NCBI RefSeq assembly: GCF_900109705.1
Contig: NZ_FOAI01000006.1
Location: 1 to 64,000, forward strand
DNA length: 64,000 nt
Origin: Roseivivax marinus
GTDB taxonomy: Bacteria > Pseudomonadota > Alphaproteobacteria > Rhodobacterales > Rhodobacteraceae
Direction of reading: 5' to 3'
This document shows positions 14,722 to 23,640 of this stretch, piece by piece (within the stretch, counting starts at the first letter, position 1; each line of letters opens with the position of its first letter). A program made the position numbers and the translations under genes. The notes beneath the pieces are model-generated. The model was not told where the DNA came from. It saw only the letters and a list, made by a program, of their open reading frames with translations, and did no database searches.

Positions 14722-17079
14722 ATGGCCATTTTCACAGTCACCAGCGGCGCGGATACCAGCGACGACACGGACGGCGTCCTTACCCTTCGCGAGGCCATCG
14801 CCGAAGCCGACGCCGCCGCGGGCCCGGACACGATCCTGTTCGATCCCGGCATCACCAACGTCACCCTCGCAGGGACCCTGACCCTGTCGACCGAGATTAC
14901 CGTCGACGGCGACATCAACGGGGACGGCCTCAGCGACGTGACCATCTCGGCCGCGAACTCGAGCATGCACTTCATGGTCACCGAGGACGGCGACGCCACC
15001 CTGCGCAATCTCGTGCTGACCGACGGGCGCTCGACCGGGTTCGGGAGCGCGTCTCCCGGCGACATCGCGCAGGCGGCCTCGATCCTCAATCTCGGCAGCC
15101 TCGAGATCGCGCGTGTCGCGATCCAGGAATCCGACGCCTTCGGGAAGCCCGGCGCGGACGGCTCCAACGGCGGAAACGGCCTGAACGGGACCGACGGCGC
15201 CAGCGGCCGCAATTTTATCGTCTTCCCGCCGCAGACAGCCACGGCCGGCGCTGACGGAACCGACGGCGGCGTCGGCGGCCTCGGCGCAACCGGAGGCACC
15301 GGCGGCGACGCGGCGACCGTGGTCAACGCGGGCGACCTGAGCATCGTGGATTCGGCCTTCGGGCCGGGCCTCGACATCCGGGGCGGCGTCGGTGGCGACG
15401 GCGGCGATGGCGGCGCGGGCGGACGCGGAGGCGACGGCGGTGATGGCGGTCGCCTCGGCGGCATCATCGTCGCGGCCGGGGGCGACGGCGGCGACGGCGG
15501 CGCCGGAGGACGCGGGGGCACCGCAGGCACTGGCGGGTCGGTCAGCGCCGGTGTCTGGACCGAGGGCGGGGAAATTGCGGTGACCGGCGCGGTCGCATTC
15601 GGAGACGCGAACGCCATCCTTACCCGGGGCAATCCGGGCACCCGCGGCGACGGCGGCGACGGCGGTCTCGGCGGCACGGGCGGAACCGGCGGCGTGGGCA
15701 CCAGCGGGTCTGACGGATTCGATGCCTTTAACGGCCCGCTCGGCAGCTCCGGCTTCTTCGGCCAGGTGCAGTCGTTCTTCGCGAACGCCACGCCCGACAA
15801 CGACACCGTGGTCGACACGGTGGTCTACGCGAACGCCTATGCCGACGCCGTCGTCGAGGGCGACACGCTGCGCTTCTCGGTCGTGCGGATCGGCAGCACC
15901 GACACGAACTTCACCGTGGACTACGCGATCACCGGCATCGACGCCGAAGACATCGCCTCGGGCGCGCTGTCGGGCACGGCGACGTTCACCGCCGGCGGCC
16001 CGGACATCGTGACGGTGTCGCTGGAACTGACCTCGAACGACGCAGGCGGCGCCGACGAGACCGCGTCCTTCGCCCTGTCGAACCTCGTGCGGACCTCGGC
16101 CAGCTCCGAGACCCAATCGCTGGGCGTTGCCACGGCGTCGACGCTGGTCGAGGCCGGAGAGCTTACGTCGATCGTCTTCGAGGGTGACGGCACCGACGAG
16201 CTCATCGAGGGCGGCGATTTCGATGACACGCTCTCGGGCAACGGCGGCGACGACACCGTGCTCGGCGGTGCGGGCAATGACGTCATCGGTGGCGGAGAGG
16301 ACGACGACGACCTCTCGGGCCAGGGCGGCGACGACACCATCGCGGCCTCGGACGGCAACGACGAGGTCAACGGCGGCGAAGGCGACGACTTCATCGGTGG
16401 TGGAGAGGGCAACGACACCATCGAGGGCGGCGACGGAAACGACACCATCGGCGGTGGCCGCGGCGACGACGTCAGCAACGCGGGCGACGGCAACGACGTG
16501 AACAACGGCGGACCCGGCGACGACGTGCTGCTCGGGGGTGAAGGCGACGACACCATGGGCGCCAGCTTCGGCGACGACAGCGTGGTCGGCGGATCGGGAG
16601 ACGACTCGCTCGGGGGCGGCACCGGTCAGGACACGCTCGACGGCGGCACCGGCAACGACAGTCTCGGCGGAGGAGAAGGCAACGACACCGTGCTCGGCGG
16701 CAGCGGCGACGACTTCCTCGCCGGCGGCGGCCGCGACGACCGGATCGAGGGAGGCACCGGCAACGACACGATCAACGGCGGTCCCGGCAACGACACCATG
16801 TCCGGCGGCGCCGGGGCGGACGTCTTCGTGTTCACCGAGTGGTTCGACGGCGAGACCGACCGCATTCTCGACTTCGACGACGGCACGGACCTCCTGCGCC
16901 TGTCGGGCGTCGAGAACGCGCCGGGCTCGGGCCTGCAGGGCCGGGTCGATGCGCTCGACATCTCGGACGTCACGCTGGGCGGCGTCGCCGCGGCCCAGAT
17001 CTCTTACGAGGGCCAGACCATCCATCTCCTGGGCGTCGCGGCCTCCGACCTGACGCTCGACGATTTCATCTTCGTCTGA
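14722..17079 (+). CDS. secreted RTX protein with beta-helix, glycine-rich and Calx-beta regions
   Basis: A 785-residue acidic protein without a Sec signal, as expected for a type I secretion substrate. Residues 1-140 look like the start of a right-handed beta-helix (VLTLREAIAEADA, then short repeating strands). About 140-330 is very glycine-rich with GGDGGDGGAGGRGGDGG-type repeats. About 360-470 resembles a Calx-beta domain (VVEGDTLRFSVVRIGST). About 485-695 is a long series of calcium-binding RTX nonapeptides (GGxGNDTIxGG type). The last 90 residues (LRLSGVENAPGSGLQGRVDAL onward) are shared with the RTX protein at 32537-34849. ATG 14722 has a GGGAGG site; an upstream TTG does not. Function is probably surface adhesion or matrix. 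No exporter gene is adjacent. Confidence 0.85.
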   Translation: MAIFTVTSGADTSDDTDGVLTLREAIAEADAAAGPDTILFDPGITNVTLAGTLTLSTEITVDGDINGDGLSDVTISAANSSMHFMVTEDGDATLRNLVLTDGRSTGFGSASPGDIAQAASILNLGSLEIARVAIQESDAFGKPGADGSNGGNGLNGTDGASGRNFIVFPPQTATAGADGTDGGVGGLGATGGTGGDAATVVNAGDLSIVDSAFGPGLDIRGGVGGDGGDGGAGGRGGDGGDGGRLGGIIVAAGGDGGDGGAGGRGGTAGTGGSVSAGVWTEGGEIAVTGAVAFGDANAILTRGNPGTRGDGGDGGLGGTGGTGGVGTSGSDGFDAFNGPLGSSGFFGQVQSFFANATPDNDTVVDTVVYANAYADAVVEGDTLRFSVVRIGSTDTNFTVDYAITGIDAEDIASGALSGTATFTAGGPDIVTVSLELTSNDAGGADETASFALSNLVRTSASSETQSLGVATASTLVEAGELTSIVFEGDGTDELIEGGDFDDTLSGNGGDDTVLGGAGNDVIGGGEDDDDLSGQGGDDTIAASDGNDEVNGGEGDDFIGGGEGNDTIEGGDGNDTIGGGRGDDVSNAGDGNDVNNGGPGDDVLLGGEGDDTMGASFGDDSVVGGSGDDSLGGGTGQDTLDGGTGNDSLGGGEGNDTVLGGSGDDFLAGGGRDDRIEGGTGNDTINGGPGNDTMSGGAGADVFVFTEWFDGETDRILDFDDGTDLLRLSGVENAPGSGLQGRVDALDISDVTLGGVAAAQISYEGQTIHLLGVAASDLTLDDFIFV

Positions 17080-17093
17080 GCGCAAAACCGAGA

Positions 17094-17125
17094 CCGGTCC
17101 CGCCTCCCACTCCGGGCGGGGCCGG
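17094..17125 (+). terminator. hairpin after the first RTX gene
   Basis: An 11-bp stem with one G-T pair (CCGGTCCCGCC / GGCGGGGCCGG) and a 10-base loop, 15 bases after the RTX stop codon. There is no T-run. Confidence 0.5.
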
Positions 17126-17223
17126 AACACCGAGACGGCCAAGGCCCGACGTGAAACATCGGTCCGACTGGATCAGATCAGCCGCATGTATGAGATGTGT
17201 TCGGGGGGTGCGCCAAGGAAAAG

Positions 17224-17298
17224 TGGCAGCCCGTAGGGGAATCGAACCCCTCTTTCCAGGTTGAAAACCTGGCGTCCTAACCGATAGACGAACGGGCC
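17224..17298 (-). tRNA. tRNA-Glu (anticodon UUC)
   Basis: The minus strand folds as a complete cloverleaf. The acceptor arm GGCCCGT pairs with ACGGGCT (first pair G-T), the anticodon arm CCAGG-TTTTCAA-CCTGG carries anticodon TTC, and the T arm AGGGG-TTCGATT-CCCCT is intact. The CCA tail is encoded (17224-17226). The 3-prime end points toward the RTX gene and the catabolic region, and the 5-prime side faces recJ. Confidence 0.96.
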
Positions 17299-17380
17299 GC
17301 GCTTGGCGTGGGGCGGTGTCTAAGAAAAACCGCGGGACCCTGCAAGAGGAATTTGCCGGATTTCTCACCTTTCCCGCACG

Positions 17381-19138
17381 TCATGCGGGCGCGGCATCCT
17401 CGAGGCGCAGCTGGACGCTCCGCCGGCCCTGCCAGTCGTTGATCTCGACCCGTCCCGCGAGGTGGAATCGCGCGCCGCGATGGTCCGCCAGTGCGCCGCC
17501 GAGCGGGCCGTCGAAGGCGCCGAAGGCGATTCCCGACAGGGTCGGGCCGGTGCCGTCGCCGAAACTCAGGCGCAGGTGTCCCTCGCCCACGCGCTTGGCG
17601 AAGGTGATCCGCATGTCGGGGAAGACAAAGCGCGGCGCCGGGGCCCCTGCCCCGAAGGGACCGACGCGGTCGAGGTCCTGGATCGTCTCCACCGAGGCAG
17701 CGCCGGGCATCAGCAGACCGTCGAGCCACAGGTCCGCGGCGCCGCCGGTGCCGGCTCCCTGCCGCGCCAGAAGCTCGCTCAGCCGCGCCATGGCGGGCTC
17801 CAGCTTATCGCGCGCCACCGTCAGGCCGGCGGCCATGCGGTGGCCCCCTCCCTTCTCCAGCAGGCCTTCGGCCGCCAGCCGCTGGATGGACGCGCCGAGG
17901 TCCACGCCCGCGACCGAGCGGCCCGAGCCCTTGCCGGTGTCGCCATCGAAGCCGATGACGATACTCGGACGGTTGGTCAGTTCCTTGAGGCGCGAGGCGA
18001 CGATGCCCACGACACCCGGGTGCCACCCTTCACCCGCGGCCCAGACCAAGGGCGCGTCGAGGCCGCGCTCCTCGGCCTGCGCGAGTGCCGCGGCCCGCAC
18101 CGACGCCTCGACCTCGCGCCGCTCGACGTTGAGCTGCTCCAGCCGGTCGGCCATCGCGCGGGCGGTGTGGGGATCGGTCTCGGCCAGGAGACGGGCGCCG
18201 AGATCGGCCTTGCCGATGCGCCCGCCCGCGTTCACGCGCGGCCCGAGGACATAGCCCAGATGGTAGGATGTGGGTGCCGTGTCGAGCCGCGCCGCGTCGC
18301 CAAGCGCCACCAGCCCGGGGCGGGCGCGCCGCGCCATGACCTTCAGCCCGGTGCGGACGAGCGCGCGATTCACCCCGATCAGCGGCGCCACGTCCGCCAC
18401 GGTGGCCAGCGCCACGAGATCGAGAAGCGGCATCAGGTCCGGCCCCGCGGCGCCGGCCTCGCGCATCTGACGGCCGCACTCGACCAGCATCAGGAACACC
18501 ACGGCCGCGGCGCAGAGATGCCCGAGGCTGCCGTCCTCGTCCTGCCGGTTGGGGTTCACCACGGCATGGGCATCGGGCAGCGTCTCGCCGCCGAGGTGGT
18601 GGTCCAGCACGACGACGTCGGTGCCCGCGGCGGCGGCGATGGGACCGTGCGAGAGCGTGCCGCAGTCGACGCAGACGATCAGGTCGTGGCCGCGGGCAAG
18701 CTCGGCCATGGCAGGCTCGTTGGGGCCGTAGCCCTCGTCGATGCGGTCGGGAATGTAGAGCGTGGCCGCCCGGCCCTGCTGGCGCAGCCAGTCGATCAGC
18801 AACGCGGCGGAGGCGCCACCGTCGACGTCGTAGTCGGCGAAGATCGCGATGCGCTCGCGGTCGCGCACGGCGCGGCAGACCCGCGCGGCGGCCTTGTGCA
18901 TGTCGCGCAGGGAGGCCGGATCGGGCAGCAATGCCTTCAGCGTCGGCTCGAGATAGTCGAGCGCGCCCTCGCACGGCACGCCCAGCCGCGCCAGCGTCTG
19001 GCACAGGCTCGGCGAGAGGCCGGTGGCCTGCCCGATGGCCTCGGCCTGACGCGCAACCTCGGGCGATGGTCCGATCCAGCGCCGACCCGAGAGCGAGGCC
19101 TCCACGCCCAGAAAGGAGTCCGGCCGGTCCGCGACCAT
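17381..19138 (-). CDS. recJ: single-stranded-DNA-specific exonuclease RecJ
   Basis: A 585-residue DHH-superfamily 5-prime to 3-prime exonuclease of full length. Metal-binding motifs are FADYDVDGGASAALL (about residues 98-112), VCVDCGTLS and VVLDHHLGGE (about 170-179), and the DHHA1 motif GGGHRMAAGLTV lies near residue 437. The C-terminal OB-like domain includes FAKRVGEGHLRLSFGDG. The ATG at 19138 has an AGAGG site. RecJ works with RecQ and the RecFOR pathway. The order hom-glpX-recJ is commonly conserved in Rhodobacterales, supporting the taxonomic inference. Confidence 0.95.
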   Translation of the reverse strand: MVADRPDSFLGVEASLSGRRWIGPSPEVARQAEAIGQATGLSPSLCQTLARLGVPCEGALDYLEPTLKALLPDPASLRDMHKAAARVCRAVRDRERIAIFADYDVDGGASAALLIDWLRQQGRAATLYIPDRIDEGYGPNEPAMAELARGHDLIVCVDCGTLSHGPIAAAAGTDVVVLDHHLGGETLPDAHAVVNPNRQDEDGSLGHLCAAAVVFLMLVECGRQMREAGAAGPDLMPLLDLVALATVADVAPLIGVNRALVRTGLKVMARRARPGLVALGDAARLDTAPTSYHLGYVLGPRVNAGGRIGKADLGARLLAETDPHTARAMADRLEQLNVERREVEASVRAAALAQAEERGLDAPLVWAAGEGWHPGVVGIVASRLKELTNRPSIVIGFDGDTGKGSGRSVAGVDLGASIQRLAAEGLLEKGGGHRMAAGLTVARDKLEPAMARLSELLARQGAGTGGAADLWLDGLLMPGAASVETIQDLDRVGPFGAGAPAPRFVFPDMRITFAKRVGEGHLRLSFGDGTGPTLSGIAFGAFDGPLGGALADHRGARFHLAGRVEINDWQGRRSVQLRLEDAAPA

Positions 19139-19280
19139 GTCTGCCTCTCCCGTTGGTTCATGAAAATCCGTGGCGCGCCGTCCGCCGGCGCGGTGGGCGC
19201 GCGCCCCGCTCCGGTCCGGGGGGGCGCTGCGCGATCGTTTCATCGGGCCACCCGTGCGACGGGCGGCCGCCCCTTGCCGT

Positions 19281-20246
19281 TCAGCGCGTGGGGTTGCGGT
19301 AGTTCATCCGCCGAACCGATCCGGTCTTGGAGCGCATCAGGATCGTCTCGGTGGTCAGGTAACCCACCTCGCGCTTGATCCCCGGCACCAGCGAGCCGCT
19401 GGTCACGCCGGTCGCCGCGAAGATCACATGGTCGGTGACCATGTCGTCGCGGGTGTAGATGCGGTCGAGATCCGTGATCCCGGCCTTGGCCGCACGGCCC
19501 CGCTCGTCATCGTTGCGGAACAGCAGACGGCCATACATCTGGCCACCCATGCACTTGAGCGCCGAGGCCGCGAGCACGCCCTCGGGCGCTCCGCCCGAGC
19601 CCATGTACATGTCGATGCCGGTGATGGCCGGCTCCGCGGCGTGCATTACGCCGGCCACGTCGCCATCGGTGATCAGGCGGATCGCGGCGCCGGTGGCTCG
19701 GACCTCCGCGATCATCTCCTCGTGGCGGGGCCGCTCGAGGATGCAGACCGTGATCTCTTCCGGAACCGCGCCCTTGGCCTCGGCCAGGGCGAGCACGCGA
19801 TCGCGCGGGCTCATGTCGAGGGTAACGATGCCATCGGCGTAGCCCGGCCCGATGGCGAGCTTTTCCATGTAGACGTCGGGCGCGTGCAGCATCGAACCGC
19901 GCGGGCCCATGGCAATCACGGTCAGCGCGTTCGGCATGTCCTTGGCGGTAAGGGTGGTGCCCTCGAGCGGGTCGAGCGCGATGTCCACGGCGGGCCCGTT
20001 GCCGGTGCCGACTTCCTCGCCGATGAAGAGCATCGGCGCCTCGTCGCGCTCGCCCTCGCCGATGACCACTGTGCCGGCGATGTCGAGAAGGTTGAGCTGG
20101 TCGCGCATGGCGTTGACGGCGGCCTGGTCGGCCGCCTTCTCGTCGCCGCGCCCGATCAGCTCGGCCGACGCGATGGCCGCCTGCTCGGCCACGCGGGCGA
20201 GGCCGAGGGACAGCATCCTGTCGTTGAAATCCGTGGGGGCGGCCAT
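19281..20246 (-). CDS. glpX: class II fructose-1,6-bisphosphatase
   Basis: A 321-residue GlpX-type phosphatase that dephosphorylates fructose-1,6-bisphosphate in gluconeogenesis. The segments VVIGEGERDEAP (about 58-69), DIALDPLEGTTLTAKD (about 88-103) and MGSGGAPEGVLAASALKC (about 187-204) carry the metal and substrate ligands. The ATG at 20246 has a GGAG site; the 8 residues of the longer frame are not conserved. Upstream are a Nudix gene and hom on the same strand, but two palindromes at 20347-20420 probably end their transcript, so glpX needs its own promoter. Confidence 0.95.
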   Translation of the reverse strand: MAAPTDFNDRMLSLGLARVAEQAAIASAELIGRGDEKAADQAAVNAMRDQLNLLDIAGTVVIGEGERDEAPMLFIGEEVGTGNGPAVDIALDPLEGTTLTAKDMPNALTVIAMGPRGSMLHAPDVYMEKLAIGPGYADGIVTLDMSPRDRVLALAEAKGAVPEEITVCILERPRHEEMIAEVRATGAAIRLITDGDVAGVMHAAEPAITGIDMYMGSGGAPEGVLAASALKCMGGQMYGRLLFRNDDERGRAAKAGITDLDRIYTRDDMVTDHVIFAATGVTSGSLVPGIKREVGYLTTETILMRSKTGSVRRMNYRNPTR

Positions 20247-20346
20247 GCGTGTGCTCCGGTCTTTGGTCAAATCAATGCGGTGTCGGGGACCCGTCTAGCC
20301 GCTTGCGCGCACACAAGGCAAGCCGACCGCGGCGTGGGAGCGGCGG

Positions 20347-20372
20347 CGCAAAACTTTAATTATAGTTTTGCG
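20347..20372. terminator. AT-core palindrome between glpX and the Nudix gene
   Basis: A perfect 9-bp inverted repeat, CGCAAAACT-TTAATTAT-AGTTTTGCG, whose A and T tracts allow it to act as a terminator on either strand. It is the second of two palindromes within 75 bases. Confidence 0.6.
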
Positions 20373-20390
20373 CGTCCGGCGCGCGTCCGC

Positions 20391-20420
20391 GCGTCACAAT
20401 CTTAATTAAGATTGTGACGC
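20391..20420. terminator. 30-bp perfect palindrome overlapping the Nudix gene end
   Basis: GCGTCACAAT, CTTAATTAAG, ATTGTGACGC form a fully symmetrical 30-bp palindrome. The Nudix stop codon (TAA on the minus strand, 20406-20408) lies inside its AT-rich core, so the hairpin includes the last codons of the gene. It probably terminates the hom-Nudix transcript. Confidence 0.65.
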
Positions 20421-20801
20421 GGCCCGGAGCGCGATCCGATCGACGTCCCGGCTCGCCATGATCCACCCGCCGATGACCTGGAGAAGCGGGAACCAGCGCG
20501 CCTCCTCGGCATCGTCACCGGCACTCACCTTGCCGTGCTCGAAGCCCATGCGCACCGCGTGCAGCAGGTAGGTCTCGCGCGGCGTCACTACCTCCAACGT
20601 GCCGAGCCGGGCCAGCGGTCGCGCCGTCACCCCGGTCTCTTCGAGAAGCTCCCGGCGGGCCGCGTCCTCGACGCCCTCGCCCGCCTCGATCTTGCCGCCC
20701 GGGTAGCCCCAGAGCCCGGCATCGGGACGGTTGCGCCGCCGCACCAACAGCACCGCGCCGTCGTGGAGGACCACGGCCAGCGCGGCGGGGATCTCAGACA
20801 C
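20406..20801 (-). CDS. Nudix hydrolase (MutT-like)
   Basis: A 131-residue Nudix protein. The complete Nudix box is visible: [16 protein letters not shown] followed by ELLEETGV, fitting Gx5Ex7REUxEExGU. It hydrolyses a nucleoside diphosphate linked to another group, possibly oxidised or non-canonical nucleotides; the substrate is unknown. I choose the GTG at 20801 because it overlaps the hom stop by 8 bases (GTGTCTGA); a longer start at 20831 would overlap hom by 38 bases. It lies between hom and glpX, genes usually adjacent in relatives, and ends within a palindrome, which makes it look like an insertion into the cluster. Confidence 0.85.
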   Translation of the reverse strand: MSEIPAALAVVLHDGAVLLVRRRNRPDAGLWGYPGGKIEAGEGVEDAARRELLEETGVTARPLARLGTLEVVTPRETYLLHAVRMGFEHGKVSAGDDAEEARWFPLLQVIGGWIMASRDVDRIALRAASQS

Positions 20802-22080
20802 GTTCGATCCGAAGCACGACCGGCACCCCATCCACCACGCCGGTGGCGAGCATCGCCTCGATGGCGGTGTCCAGGGCCGCGCGCGTCGCCTTGTGGGTCA
20901 CGATGAGCACCGGGGCGGTGTCCTTCTCATGGCCGTACTGGCGCATCCGCGCGATCGAGATGCCCGATTCACCCAGGGCCGCCGCGACCTTGGCCAGCGC
21001 ACCGGGGCGATCCACAAGCGACATCCGCAGGTAGTATCCCGCGGGCGTTGCTGCCGCCGCCGGGGTCGCCACCTTGAGCGACGAGGCCGCCTGCCCGAAG
21101 GTCGAGATGCGGAAGCCGCGCGCGAGGTCCATGACGTCGCCCATCACAGCCGAGGCCGTCGGCCCCTCGCCCGCGCCGGCCCCGCGCATCACGATCTGGC
21201 CCACCTGGTCGCCTTCGATCACCACCATGTTGGTGCCGCCGTCGAGCTGCCCGAGCGGCGAGGTCGCGGGCACGAGGCACGGCGCCATGCGCTGCTCGAG
21301 CCCCCGCCCGGTCATCCGGCTGACGCCCAGGAGCTTGATCTTGTAGCCCATGTCGGCGGCCTGGCGGATGTCGTCGATGGACACACGGCCGATTCCCTCG
21401 AGTTCCACGGCATCGAAATTCACCTGCGTGCCGTAGGCGATCGCCGACAGCAGCGACAGCTTGTGCCCGGCGTCGATGCCCCCCACGTCGAGTTCGGGGT
21501 CGGCCTCGAGATATCCGAGCGCGTCAGCCTCGTCGAAGGCGTCCTGGTAAGTCAGCCCGCCGGTCTCCATCCGCGTGAGGATGTAGTTGCAGGTGCCGTT
21601 CATCACGCCCATGACCCGCGTGATCTCGTTGCCGGCAAGGCCCTCGGTCAGCGCCTTGATGACGGGGATGCCCCCCGCCACGGCCGCCTCGAAGCGCAGG
21701 ATCGCGCCGCGCGCCTCGGCCAGTTCGGCCAGCGCCTGCCCGTGATGCGCCAGCATCGCCTTGTTCGCGGTGACCACGTCCTTGCCCGCCTCGAGCGCCG
21801 CGGTGGTCGCGGCCTTGGCCGGGCCGTCCGAGCCGCCCATCAGTTCGACGAACACGTCCACGTCGTCGCGGGTGGCCAGCGCCACGGGATCGTCCTCCCA
21901 GGCATAGTCGGCGAGCGACACGCCGCGATCCTTGTCGCGGTGGCGCGCCGATACGGCGGACACCTGGATGTCGCGGCCGGTGCGCTCGGAGAGCAGCGCG
22001 GCCTTCTGGCGGACGATCTTCACCACGCCCGCACCGACGGTGCCGAGCCCCGCGATGCCGAGGCGGAGGGGAGTGGTCAT
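20794..22080 (-). CDS. hom: homoserine dehydrogenase
   Basis: A 428-residue enzyme reducing aspartate semialdehyde to homoserine for threonine and methionine synthesis. The N-terminal Rossmann motif is [13 protein letters not shown]. Catalytic-domain signatures are [15 protein letters not shown] (about 99-113), [13 protein letters not shown] (about 130) and [12 protein letters not shown] (about 158-169). A C-terminal ACT domain ([21 protein letters not shown], about 350 onward) provides probable feedback inhibition by threonine. The length is normal. It is the first gene of a short minus-strand unit with the Nudix gene. Confidence 0.96.
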   Translation of the reverse strand: MTTPLRLGIAGLGTVGAGVVKIVRQKAALLSERTGRDIQVSAVSARHRDKDRGVSLADYAWEDDPVALATRDDVDVFVELMGGSDGPAKAATTAALEAGKDVVTANKAMLAHHGQALAELAEARGAILRFEAAVAGGIPVIKALTEGLAGNEITRVMGVMNGTCNYILTRMETGGLTYQDAFDEADALGYLEADPELDVGGIDAGHKLSLLSAIAYGTQVNFDAVELEGIGRVSIDDIRQAADMGYKIKLLGVSRMTGRGLEQRMAPCLVPATSPLGQLDGGTNMVVIEGDQVGQIVMRGAGAGEGPTASAVMGDVMDLARGFRISTFGQAASSLKVATPAAAATPAGYYLRMSLVDRPGALAKVAAALGESGISIARMRQYGHEKDTAPVLIVTHKATRAALDTAIEAMLATGVVDGVPVVLRIERV

Positions 22081-22551
22081 GGCATGGCTCCTTCGATCAA
22101 TGCGGCCCCGGGGCCGTTGGCGCGGCCCGCACGCGCGGGCAGGACGGTCGCGGGCCTCCTAGCGCCAGAACGAGGCCGCTGCAACGGCGGCGCATCGCGC
22201 GCGTCATGTCGCCTTGGCGATGCGGCGGGGAGGACGCGGTGTCCGGGTGATGGTGTGCACCGGCGGTCGGTCAGGGGCGTGGCCGCGGTCGATACGCCGG
22301 CTTTGAGCTCGGAAGAGCCTCCGCCTCGTTCGCGTCGATTCCGGCAGGGAGGGCCATGGCCCACGCCCTTTGGGACGGTAGCGGACGCCGAGACCGCGAT
22401 CCACCGATGGACACCTCGTCGCCGCGGACGCGGGTCGGCACCCGTTTCCTTGCTTCGACGCAGTCGGCCGCGTGTCGGGGTGTTGCGCATCGTCCGATAG
22501 CTCGATGCCCGAGCGTCCAGCCGCGCGGGCCTCACCTCCGGACGGGTCCTC
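22081..22551. other. intergenic region upstream of hom
   Basis: This stretch of about 470 bases holds no gene I can support. The part next to hom must contain its promoter and leader. It includes GC-rich inverted repeats (around 22100-22145). I saw no leader peptide rich in threonine or isoleucine codons and no riboswitch fold that I recognise. Confidence 0.5.
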
Positions 22552-22866
22552 CTACGGGTCGCCGATGTCGCGGTCGATACCCCGGTCGAGCCGGGCGCGG
22601 GTCGCGTCGTCGATCACCGGACCGTCGAGACCGGCGGCACGGCGACGGAGCGCGTCGGCCCGGCTTTCGACCGCGCCGCGCATCTCCGGCGTCGCCCGGG
22701 CCGGGGTGCTGGCCAGCAGCGTTTCGATCGGGACGAGGTCGGGATAGGCCGCGCGCGCCACGTCGGCGCTTTCGGCAGCCTCGATCTCGGGGAACTGCAC
22801 GCACGCCCCCGCGAGGACGAGCGTGCCGACGCAGAGGCTCGGGAACAGGGGCAGGGTTCGGCGCAT
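22552..22866 (-). CDS. small putative lipoprotein, function unknown
   Basis: A 104-residue protein that begins MRRTLPLFPSLCVGTLVLAGACVQFPE, a short positively charged start, a hydrophobic stretch and a lipobox-like LAGAC with the lipidated Cys at residue 22. The rest is soluble, acidic and rich in Ala and Arg, with a helical segment (ESRADALRRRAAGLDG). It lies just downstream of a cytochrome c lipoprotein gene on the same strand with a 71-base gap, so both may be cotranscribed. I do not recognise the family. Confidence 0.6.
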   Translation of the reverse strand: MRRTLPLFPSLCVGTLVLAGACVQFPEIEAAESADVARAAYPDLVPIETLLASTPARATPEMRGAVESRADALRRRAAGLDGPVIDDATRARLDRGIDRDIGDP

Positions 22867-22937
22867 GGCACGGGCTCCGGTCGGACGACGCCTCCCTTGT
22901 GCCCGCCCCTGCCCCGCGATGGCAAGCGGCGCGGCGC

Positions 22938-23375
22938 TCACCGGGTCTTTTGCACGGTCTCGAGGTACTCGACCAGCGCCACCAGCTTGCGCGGCGTGGG
23001 CGTCGCGGTACCGTCGCCGCTGTCGTAGGGCACGAGGTCGCCCGACAGAAGTTCTCCGAACTCGGGCATGGCGGGGCCGGACAGGTCCGAGCGCGCGTAG
23101 CCGTCCACCGTCGAAAGCACCTTGGCGCGCGGGAAGCTGTCTCCGTGGCGCAGGGAGATCAGCGTGAGGTCCGCCGGCGCGCGACGGTTCTGCCGGGCGA
23201 GCGGTCCGTTGCCGGTCGCATCCTCTCCGTGGCAAGCCGAGCAATAATCCATGAAGAGCGCGCGCCCCTCGGATGCATCCGGCATGCCGGCCAAGTCGGC
23301 GCTCTGCGGACCCCGGGTCTCGTCGCACCCGGCCACCGCGGCAACGATCAGGAAAACTGCGGAAATACGAAACAT
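22938..23375 (-). CDS. lipoprotein-anchored cytochrome c
   Basis: A 145-residue class I cytochrome c. The signal sequence ends in VAAVAGC, a lipobox, so the protein is probably anchored by lipid rather than released after cleavage. The haem site is CSACH (about residues 44-48) and the axial Met is probably in GPAMPEFGEL (about 100). It should shuttle electrons at the outer face of the inner membrane. The ATG at 23375 has GGAGG upstream; a 12-residue longer frame would spoil the signal peptide. No oxidase or dehydrogenase partner is adjacent. Confidence 0.85.
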   Translation of the reverse strand: MFRISAVFLIVAAVAGCDETRGPQSADLAGMPDASEGRALFMDYCSACHGEDATGNGPLARQNRRAPADLTLISLRHGDSFPRAKVLSTVDGYARSDLSGPAMPEFGELLSGDLVPYDSGDGTATPTPRKLVALVEYLETVQKTR

Positions 23376-23640
23376 GTCACGCCTCCGGGATTGAAACTTC
23401 ACGCTCACGTGTCTGTGTGCCCGTGGTCAGCGGACCCCGCAAGTCCGCATTCCCGGAAATCGACCGCCTCGGCGCGAACCGGCCCGCGGTCGTTCCACGC
23501 CGTCCAATCGCGCCGCGCGTCCCTGGCTGGCCCGTCCGGCGCACACCTGCCCTGTCGCGGCCAGCGCCTTCGCGCCCGGTGCACTTTCCCGCCGGTCTCG
23601 CTTAGGCTCGCGCCGAAACCCCCTCGGTACGGAGACCGCC

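Noticed and set aside
15380-15540. Tandem GGCGGCGACGGC-like repeats considered as a CRISPR or satellite array
   Set aside because: They stay in frame within the RTX gene, have no unique spacers and encode Gly-Asp repeats.
14718-15818. Proline-rich antisense frame under the first RTX gene
   Set aside because: Poly-Pro/Ser sequence is the complement of Gly-rich codons and reflects the repeats on the real strand.
16180-16830. Repeated nonapeptide DNA in the RTX genes considered as a CRISPR array
   Set aside because: The period is 27 bases in frame with the RTX consensus; repeats vary in sequence and there are no spacers or cas genes.
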